Origin: Alphaproteobacteria bacterium
GTDB lineage: Bacteria; Pseudomonadota; Alphaproteobacteria; Puniceispirillales; Puniceispirillaceae
DNA: 56,462 bases
Assembly: GCA_009920665.1 (NCBI GenBank)
Contig: RFZL01000012.1
Location: forward strand, 1-56,462
Direction: 5' to 3'
Shown: positions 51,487-56,462 of the stretch, in pieces
Layout of the letters: each line of letters opens with the position of its first letter
Numbering within the stretch: the stretch's first letter is position 1
Program-made: the position numbers and the translations under genes
The notes under the pieces: generated by a model
What the model saw: only the letters and a program-made list of their open reading frames with translations
The model's database searches: none
Told to the model about the DNA's origin: nothing

Positions 51487-53012
51487 CACGACCCAACATT
51501 CTCTTCATCACCGCTGACCAGCACCGCGCGGACTGCCTCGGCATCGAGGGGCGCGCCATCAAGACCCCGCATCTGGATCAGCTGTGCCGTGACGGGACAC
51601 GGTTTTCATCAGCCATCACCCCTTGTGTCGTTTGCCAACCGGCGCGGGCCTCGATCCTGACCGGCCAGTTGCCGCGCACCCACGGGGTTCACGACAATGG
51701 CATTGATCTGAACCCGGATACCGGCGCGAAAGGGTTCGCCGGCACGCTTGGCGCGGCCGGCTACAGGACAGGCTATTTCGGCAAGGCGCATTTTTCCACC
51801 TATCACACCTTCGCCCCGACAGGATCACCCGAATGCCTGCGCTCGTCCGCCGATTATCCCGATGACTGGCACGGGCCCTATATGGGGTTTGATCATGTGG
51901 AGATGATGCTGGTTGGCCATAACTGGTTCCCGCCGGAAAAGCCGCCGGCCGGCCAGCATTACGAGCGCTGGTTTCATGCCGACGGGCAGGGGGATGAGAA
52001 AAACCGGCTTTATGCCGAAAACGCCCGTGACACGAAAGGGGCCGCGCAGACCTGGCATTCAAGATTGCCGGTCGCCTGGCACAACTCGACCTGGACCGCC
52101 GATCGGGCGATCACCTGGCTGCATGACCAGAGCCGGCACGATGACCCGTTCTGTGCCTGGGTCAGTTTTCCCGATCCGCATCATCCGTTCGATGCGCCGG
52201 AACCCTGGTCGTATCTTCATGATCCGAAGGATGTCGATCTGCCACCGCATCGCAAACGGACCTTCGAGGGCCGGCCCTGGTGGCATGAACAGGTCCTCAC
52301 CGCCGAACCAACCGGGCCAAAGGAAAATGCCGAGACGCGCAAGGCCTACAGCCGCATTCCGGAACAGACGGATGAGCAGCTTCGCGAGATCATCGCCAAC
52401 ACCTATGGGCAGATCGCGCTTGTTGACCATCAGATTGGCCGCATCATGGCCAGTCTTGACGAGCTGGTGCTGGCCGAGAACACGATTGTCGTCTATGCCT
52501 CGGATCATGGCGACTGGCTTGGGGATCACGGGCTGATCCTGAAAGGCCCGATGCATTATGAGGGACTGCTTCGTGTGCCGCTGATCATGCGCGGCCCAGG
52601 GATAGAGGCAGGCCAGGTCAATGAGAATCCGGTGTCGACGCTCGATTTGGCGGCCACCTTCGCCGATTACGCCGGCACATCTCCCCTGCTGGCCCAGCAT
52701 GGCAGCAGCCTGCGTCCCTTGCTTGATGACCCGAATGCCGGCCGCGATTTCGCGCGCAATGAGTGGGAATTGCTGCCGACCCGCACCGGCGTGGCGCTGT
52801 CCCTGCAAACGGTGCGTACGAGAAGCGCCAAGATGACGGTAGACAGCATCAGCGGGGCCGGTGAGCTTTACGACCTGGCGGCGGACCCGCATGAGCTGGT
52901 GAACCAGTTCGACAATCCGCAGATGCGCCCGCTGCGGGACGAGTTGCAGGCGATGATTGACACACGGCCCGACGACTGCCTTCCCAACCAGATTCAGGTC
53001 GGCATGGCCTGA
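51483..53012 (+). CDS. type I sulfatase linked to the Tct transporter
   Basis: A 509-residue sulfatase without signal peptide. Asp12/Gln13 (FITADQHRADCLG) form part of the metal site; Cys51 in CQPARASILTGQ is the formylglycine precursor (C-x-P-x-R kept, the Arg after TG is Gln). The second metal pair is in YASDHGDWLGDH. The start overlaps tctA (ATGA). Translational coupling to the permease suggests that the imported compound is the sulfatase substrate. Tryptophan dioxygenase follows 80 bases on. Confidence 0.88.
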   Translation: MTRPNILFITADQHRADCLGIEGRAIKTPHLDQLCRDGTRFSSAITPCVVCQPARASILTGQLPRTHGVHDNGIDLNPDTGAKGFAGTLGAAGYRTGYFGKAHFSTYHTFAPTGSPECLRSSADYPDDWHGPYMGFDHVEMMLVGHNWFPPEKPPAGQHYERWFHADGQGDEKNRLYAENARDTKGAAQTWHSRLPVAWHNSTWTADRAITWLHDQSRHDDPFCAWVSFPDPHHPFDAPEPWSYLHDPKDVDLPPHRKRTFEGRPWWHEQVLTAEPTGPKENAETRKAYSRIPEQTDEQLREIIANTYGQIALVDHQIGRIMASLDELVLAENTIVVYASDHGDWLGDHGLILKGPMHYEGLLRVPLIMRGPGIEAGQVNENPVSTLDLAATFADYAGTSPLLAQHGSSLRPLLDDPNAGRDFARNEWELLPTRTGVALSLQTVRTRSAKMTVDSISGAGELYDLAADPHELVNQFDNPQMRPLRDELQAMIDTRPDDCLPNQIQVGMA

Positions 53013-53048
53013 CTGTCATAGCCTGACTGTCATAGCCTGACTGCCGAT
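53007..53048 (+). repeat. 14-base tandem repeat spanning the sulfatase stop codon
   Basis: GCCTGACTGTCATA occurs twice (53007, 53021) with a third diverged copy (53035). The first TGA (53010) is the gene's stop; further TGAs at 53024 and 53038 fall in the other two frames. Confidence 0.85.
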
Positions 53049-53092
53049 GAATGATGGACCCGCAGACACCAAACCACCCGGAAGGCGCGAAG

Positions 53093-53890
53093 ATGACCAA
53101 AAGTGATTCGATGTCCTATGGCGATTATCTCCATCTCGAGGACATCCTGGCGCATCAACAACCCAAGTCAGATGCGCATGACGAGATGCTGTTCATAATC
53201 CAGCATCAGACAAGTGAACTCTGGATGAAGCTGGCAATTCATGAAATGACGGCGGCCCGCGAGGCGTTGCGGAGCGGGGACACGGCGAAGATGTTCAAGA
53301 CGCTGGCGCGGGTGAGCCGGATCCTCGAACAGCTGAACAGTGCCTGGGACGTGTTGCGCACGATGACCCCGGCGGACTATACCCGCTTTCGCGATGCCCT
53401 GGGGCCATCATCGGGTTTTCAGTCCTATCAATACCGGATGATCGAATACATCCTTGGAAACCGTAACCCCGGAATGCTCAGGTTGCATTCGCACCTACCC
53501 GAGATTCACAAGGCACTGTCAGACGAACTGGCAAGGCCCAGCTTCTATCACGAGGTTATCGAACATCTGTTCCGCACGGTCGATGGCCACGGCAAAAATC
53601 TTCCGGCGCCGCAGCTGCATCAACCGCATGCGCCGGTCCCCGCCATTCAGGAAAAATGGAAGGTTGTGTACCAGAACATTGATGAATTCTGGACGCTGTA
53701 CGAGCTTGGCGAGAAGCTGGTCGATCTGGAAGACTATTTCCGCCGCTGGCGTTTCAACCACGTCACCACGGTGGAACGGGTGATTGGCTTCAAGCGCGGC
53801 ACGGGGGGCACCTCGGGCGTGCAGTATCTGCGCCAGATGCTGGATGTCGAGTTGTTCCCCGAACTCTGGCATTTGCGGGGTGAGCTGTGA
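53093..53890 (+). CDS. kynA: tryptophan 2,3-dioxygenase
   Basis: A 265-residue haem dioxygenase that opens the indole ring of L-tryptophan to N-formylkynurenine. His38 (IIQHQTSELW) stands where the substrate-contacting His is found, His223 (RFNHVTTVERVIG) is the expected haem ligand, and FKRGTGGTSGVQYL is the conserved C-terminal loop. ATG 53093 has GGAAGG upstream; ATG 53051 is possible. Its stop overlaps the kynureninase start (TGATG). No kynurenine formamidase is seen. Confidence 0.94.
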   Translation: MTKSDSMSYGDYLHLEDILAHQQPKSDAHDEMLFIIQHQTSELWMKLAIHEMTAAREALRSGDTAKMFKTLARVSRILEQLNSAWDVLRTMTPADYTRFRDALGPSSGFQSYQYRMIEYILGNRNPGMLRLHSHLPEIHKALSDELARPSFYHEVIEHLFRTVDGHGKNLPAPQLHQPHAPVPAIQEKWKVVYQNIDEFWTLYELGEKLVDLEDYFRRWRFNHVTTVERVIGFKRGTGGTSGVQYLRQMLDVELFPELWHLRGEL

Positions 53891-55074
53891 TGCTGCCACA
53901 CAAGGATTTGTTCGATATCCCCGATGGGGTGATCTATCTGGATGGAAATTCGCTCGGCCCCCTTCCCAAGGGGGTTCTTGAGCGCACGGTCAAGGTGCTG
54001 ACCGAGGAATGGGGCGGTGAACTCATACGGGCGTGGAATTCAGCGGACTGGATGTCACTGTCGCAGCGCGTGGGGGACAGGATCGGACGGCTGATCGGGG
54101 CGCCGGCGGGATCGGTCATCACCGGCGACACCCTGTCTATCAAGGTCTATCAGGCGCTGGCGGCAGCTTTGAAAATGCGTCCCGACCGCCGGGTCATTCT
54201 GTCAGACAACCGGAATTTCCCAACCGATCTCTACATGGCCGAGGGGCTGATCGAGACCATCGACAAGGGGTACGAACTGCGAACACCCGCGCCCGAGGAC
54301 GTGCTGGACGCCATCACCGAGGAGGTGGCGGCGGTGATGCTCACCCAGGTCGATTATCGTTCCGGCCGCATGCATGATCTGCAGGCGATCACGAAAGCTG
54401 CCCACGACGCCGGTGCTGTGATGATCTGGGACCTCGCCCACAGCGCCGGCGCGATTCCGCTGGACATGGCCGCGTCAAACGCCGAATTCGCCGTCGGCTG
54501 CACCTACAAATATCTGAATGGCGGCCCGGGGGCGCCGGCCTTCATCTATACGCGCCCCGACATTATCGAGACCGTCGCGCCGGCGCTGGCGGGCTGGATG
54601 GGGCATCAGGAGCCCTTCGCCATGGAACCCGGCTACCGGCCCGCCATGTCGATCGAGAGATTGCGCGTCGGCACACCCCCGATTGTGCAACTGTCGATGC
54701 TCGACGCCGCGCTTGATGTGTGGGACGGCGCCGACCTGGCCGACCTGCGCGAGGCATCGATTGCGCTGTCGGAGGCGTTCATCGCCGGGGTTGAAAAGCA
54801 CTGTCCCGGATTGACGCTGGTATCCCCGCGCGACCCACAGCGGCGCGGCTCACAGGTGTCCTTTGCCTTCGAACATGGCTACGCCGCCATGCAAGCGCTG
54901 ATTGATCGGGGCGTGATCGGTGATTTTCGCGCGCCGGACATCATGCGTTTCGGCTTCACACCGCTCTATCTGGACAAGGGTGACGTCATGGCGGCGGTGG
55001 AGGTGATGTCCGAGGTGATCAATGACGATCTCTGGGATGATCCGAAATATCAGACCAGGCAGAAGGTGACCTGA
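53890..55074 (+). CDS. kynU: kynureninase
   Basis: A 394-residue PLP enzyme splitting kynurenine to anthranilate and alanine (or 3-hydroxykynurenine to 3-hydroxyanthranilate). The PLP lysine is Lys207 in CTYKYLNGGPGAPAF; MIWDLAHSAGAIPLD supplies the PLP-ring Asp. The N-terminal YLDGNSLGPLPKG and the SIERLRVGTPPI region are typical. Length is normal. ATG 53890 gives a one-base overlap with kynA. Part of the marR-controlled plus-strand arm by position. Confidence 0.94.
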   Translation: MLPHKDLFDIPDGVIYLDGNSLGPLPKGVLERTVKVLTEEWGGELIRAWNSADWMSLSQRVGDRIGRLIGAPAGSVITGDTLSIKVYQALAAALKMRPDRRVILSDNRNFPTDLYMAEGLIETIDKGYELRTPAPEDVLDAITEEVAAVMLTQVDYRSGRMHDLQAITKAAHDAGAVMIWDLAHSAGAIPLDMAASNAEFAVGCTYKYLNGGPGAPAFIYTRPDIIETVAPALAGWMGHQEPFAMEPGYRPAMSIERLRVGTPPIVQLSMLDAALDVWDGADLADLREASIALSEAFIAGVEKHCPGLTLVSPRDPQRRGSQVSFAFEHGYAAMQALIDRGVIGDFRAPDIMRFGFTPLYLDKGDVMAAVEVMSEVINDDLWDDPKYQTRQKVT

Positions 55075-55138
55075 GGGTGACGGGCGCGGGTGTCATCGGA
55101 CATGATACAGTCATGTTCAAAGTGAGGAGGATTCCGGG

Positions 55139-55438
55139 GTGATCATCGAGGAACGCATCTACACATTAAAGATCGGCGCCCTGAAGGATTACAGGGATCT
55201 GTATCTGGCAGAGGGGATGGATGTGCAGAAATCCATCCTTGGCAACCTGATCGGATATTATTTCACCGATATAGGCACGCAGAATCAGGTCGTTCATTTA
55301 TGGGGCTATGAAAGCTTTGAAGACCGTGAAACCCGACGCGCAACGCTGTTCAGCGATCCCGGCTGGCTGAGCTACATTTCCAAGGTGGCCCCACTCATTG
55401 AACGACAGGAAAACAGGATTCTCAAACCGCTGTTCTGA
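55139..55438 (+). CDS. NIPSNAP-family protein
   Basis: A 99-residue dimeric ferredoxin-like-fold protein of the NIPSNAP/DABB kind (EERIYTLKIGALKDYRDLY, then VVHLWGYESFEDRETRRA). Its GTG start at 55139 is fixed by an AGGAGG site. Such small proteins often sit with aromatic or polyketide catabolic genes, but their reaction is rarely known. A 6-base inverted repeat (ACATGA-TACAG-TCATGT, 55100-55116) lies in the gap before it. Confidence 0.8.
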   Translation: MIIEERIYTLKIGALKDYRDLYLAEGMDVQKSILGNLIGYYFTDIGTQNQVVHLWGYESFEDRETRRATLFSDPGWLSYISKVAPLIERQENRILKPLF

Positions 55439-55461
55439 GATCTGGCGGGGTATCGCGGGAT

Positions 55462-55486
55462 TGCCCGGACCCACTTTGTCCGGGCA
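55462..55486. terminator. hairpin between convergent NIPSNAP and CoxG genes
   Basis: TGCCCGGAC (55462-55470) and GTCCGGGCA (55478-55486) pair perfectly around CCACTTT. There is no T-run; its place between convergent genes suggests a bidirectional terminator. Confidence 0.6.
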
Positions 55487-55547
55487 CACGGAGTTCAAAG
55501 ACAGCGCGTCCCGCCACGATCGCCGGCCATGGCGGCGAATGCCGGCC

Positions 55548-56012
55548 TCAGGAGGCTTCCTCAAGGTCAATTTCCCCGCTCATGACCTTCTCGAACTTCT
55601 CAAAGAACATCTTTGACAATTTCTTCGCCGTGCTGGTGATCAGGCGCCCGCCAAGCTGCGCCAGCTTGCCGCCTGTCTCGGCCTTGGCGGTATAGCGCAG
55701 GATCGTCTGCTCGCCATCCTCGATCAGCTCGACATCCGCGCCGCCCTTGGCAAAACCGGCAACACCGCCATCACCTTCGCCTGACAGGCTGAACGCGTCC
55801 GGTGCCTTGCTGGGATCGAGCGTCACCCGTCCGCCAAAGCGTGCCTTCACCGGGCCGACCTTCAGCGTGACCTTGGCCACAAGATCATTCTCACCCTCGC
55901 GCTCCAGTTCCTCGCATCCCGGGATGCAGGCTTTCAACACGGCGACGTCATTCAACGCCTTGTAAACCTCATCGCGAGGTGCCGGGATGGTGATTTCGTC
56001 TTGTAGTTCCAT
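55548..56012 (-). CDS. CoxG-type SRPBCC-fold protein
   Basis: A 154-residue START/SRPBCC-like protein of the CO-dehydrogenase subunit G (CoxG) family. The opening ELQDEITIPAPRDEVYKALND, then VLKACIPGCEEL, VTLKVGPVKARFGG and the C-terminal AQLGGRLITSTAKKL are diagnostic. CoxG anchors CO dehydrogenase to the membrane, but homologues accompany many molybdenum hydroxylases and other catabolic genes. No cox genes are in view; those could lie beyond the right edge. Confidence 0.88.
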   Translation of the reverse strand: MELQDEITIPAPRDEVYKALNDVAVLKACIPGCEELEREGENDLVAKVTLKVGPVKARFGGRVTLDPSKAPDAFSLSGEGDGGVAGFAKGGADVELIEDGEQTILRYTAKAETGGKLAQLGGRLITSTAKKLSKMFFEKFEKVMSGEIDLEEAS

Positions 56013-56018
56013 GGGTAT

Positions 56019-56288
56019 TCACTCCGTTGGGAAAGGTGCCACGACCGGCCGCGAGACCGATGCCGGCAAGGAATCCCCAAAGATTGCCGCGTGGGCGCCA
56101 ATGGTGTCGCTATCGATCAGGTAACCGTATGACGTGGTTGGATAGATATGGACGAGATCCGGCCGTTGTTCAAGCAGCCCGCGACACCCAAGGTTGACTC
56201 CCCCCGATACCACAAGGTCACGCGCCGGCGCGGTCAACATGATCGGGTTGCCACGCCGCATGCCGTTTTCGCCGCGTGGCATTGGCAC
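56019..56288 (-). CDS. short open frame of unknown nature
   Basis: An 89-codon frame with start MPMPRGENGM, six bases upstream of the coxG start. The frame stays open upstream to about 56361 (reading LPAPDGAVIVP before the ATG), so it may start at the GTG just before or be part of a degraded gene. No recognisable domain, signal or membrane segment. The sequence reads like a real protein (balanced composition, HIYPTTSYGYLIDSD), but support is weak. Confidence 0.35.
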   Translation of the reverse strand: MPMPRGENGMRRGNPIMLTAPARDLVVSGGVNLGCRGLLEQRPDLVHIYPTTSYGYLIDSDTIGAHAAIFGDSLPASVSRPVVAPFPTE

Positions 56289-56352
56289 AATAACAGCTCC
56301 ATCCGGCGCCGGCAGAGCGGCGCGGATTGTTGCGCTGGATGGACGCCACGGA

Positions 56353-56462
56353 TTAGCCGTTCTGTGTCAGGCAGTCCTTCAGTGATCGGGCCATGCCGCG
56401 GATCAGGGTAAAGTACAGATCGGGCCCATCAGTGACCGACGCGCCAAGCGGGTCGAGTACAC
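56353..56462 (-). CDS. C-terminal fragment of an unidentified protein
   Basis: The minus strand enters the window in an open frame ending with TAA at 56353-56355. It encodes about 35 residues, VLDPLGASVTDGPDLYFTLI followed by RGMARSLKDCLTQNG. I do not recognise the family. It is upstream of, and in line with, the short frame and coxG. Confidence 0.45.
   Translation of the reverse strand, partial: VLDPLGASVTDGPDLYFTLIRGMARSLKDCLTQNG

Overview
The window is high-GC bacterial DNA packed with genes. Most genes sit in tight operons with 1-4 base overlaps (ATGA, TGATG). Gene content points to a marine-type heterotrophic alphaproteobacterium: RutR-type control of pyrimidine breakdown, TAXI-TRAP and tripartite tricarboxylate transporters, several sulfatases, and many SDR/ALDH-type enzymes. 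This taxonomic call is an inference. No rRNA, tRNA, insertion sequence, phage gene or CRISPR array was seen.

Region 1 (1-9.8 kb) is N-heterocycle and nucleobase metabolism. It holds the tail of a possible 6-hydroxynicotinate reductase-like gene, a UPF0280 protein, a DUF1185 protein and a nicotinamidase. A phosphoribosyltransferase/BtpA-like pair lies on the minus strand. A polyamine-type (Pot-like) ABC importer operon follows; it ends with a CE4-fold hydrolase (possible cyclic imidase) and a cytosine deaminase resembling yeast FCY1.

Region 2 (9.9-21.2 kb) is a complete reductive pyrimidine-degradation locus. It encodes an NMT1/SsuA-type ABC importer, dihydropyrimidinase, N-carbamoyl-beta-alanine amidohydrolase, a RutR-type TetR repressor, PreA and PreT, and a second DUF1185 protein. 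Two palindromes matching the known RutR box (TTGACCA-N2-TGGTCAA) lie in the two divergent promoter regions. With the deaminase of region 1, the path cytosine -> uracil -> dihydrouracil -> N-carbamoyl-beta-alanine -> beta-alanine is complete.

Region 3 (21.2-28.2 kb) is mixed: an FAD amino-acid oxidase/dehydrogenase, an SMP-30 lactonase, an SDR, a spermidine-synthase-like protein, an MFS transporter, a YczE-like membrane protein and a LysR regulator.

Region 4 (28.3-43.7 kb) is a sulfate-ester island. It has two TAXI-TRAP importers with fused permeases, a type I sulfatase with an altered signature, an SdsA1-like metallo-beta-lactamase alkylsulfatase lacking its C-terminal domain, a CMD/AhpD protein, and an internally duplicated DUF3179 membrane protein. 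An SDR, an aldehyde dehydrogenase and a second, frame-broken sulfatase follow.

Region 5 (43.8-56.5 kb) is aromatic amino acid catabolism joined to more sulfatases. An Lrp/AsnC regulator is divergent from 4-hydroxyphenylpyruvate dioxygenase. A MarR regulator with twin perfect operators sits between two arms: marR-sulfatase-MBL hydrolase on the minus strand, and TctCBA-sulfatase-tryptophan dioxygenase-kynureninase-NIPSNAP on the plus strand. The proposed job is import and desulfation of sulfated aromatic, possibly tryptophan-derived, compounds.

Two structural patterns recur. Every one of the five solute-binding-protein genes is followed directly by a strong hairpin. Several stop codons are embedded in short tandem repeats whose period is not a multiple of three, so stops fall in all three frames.
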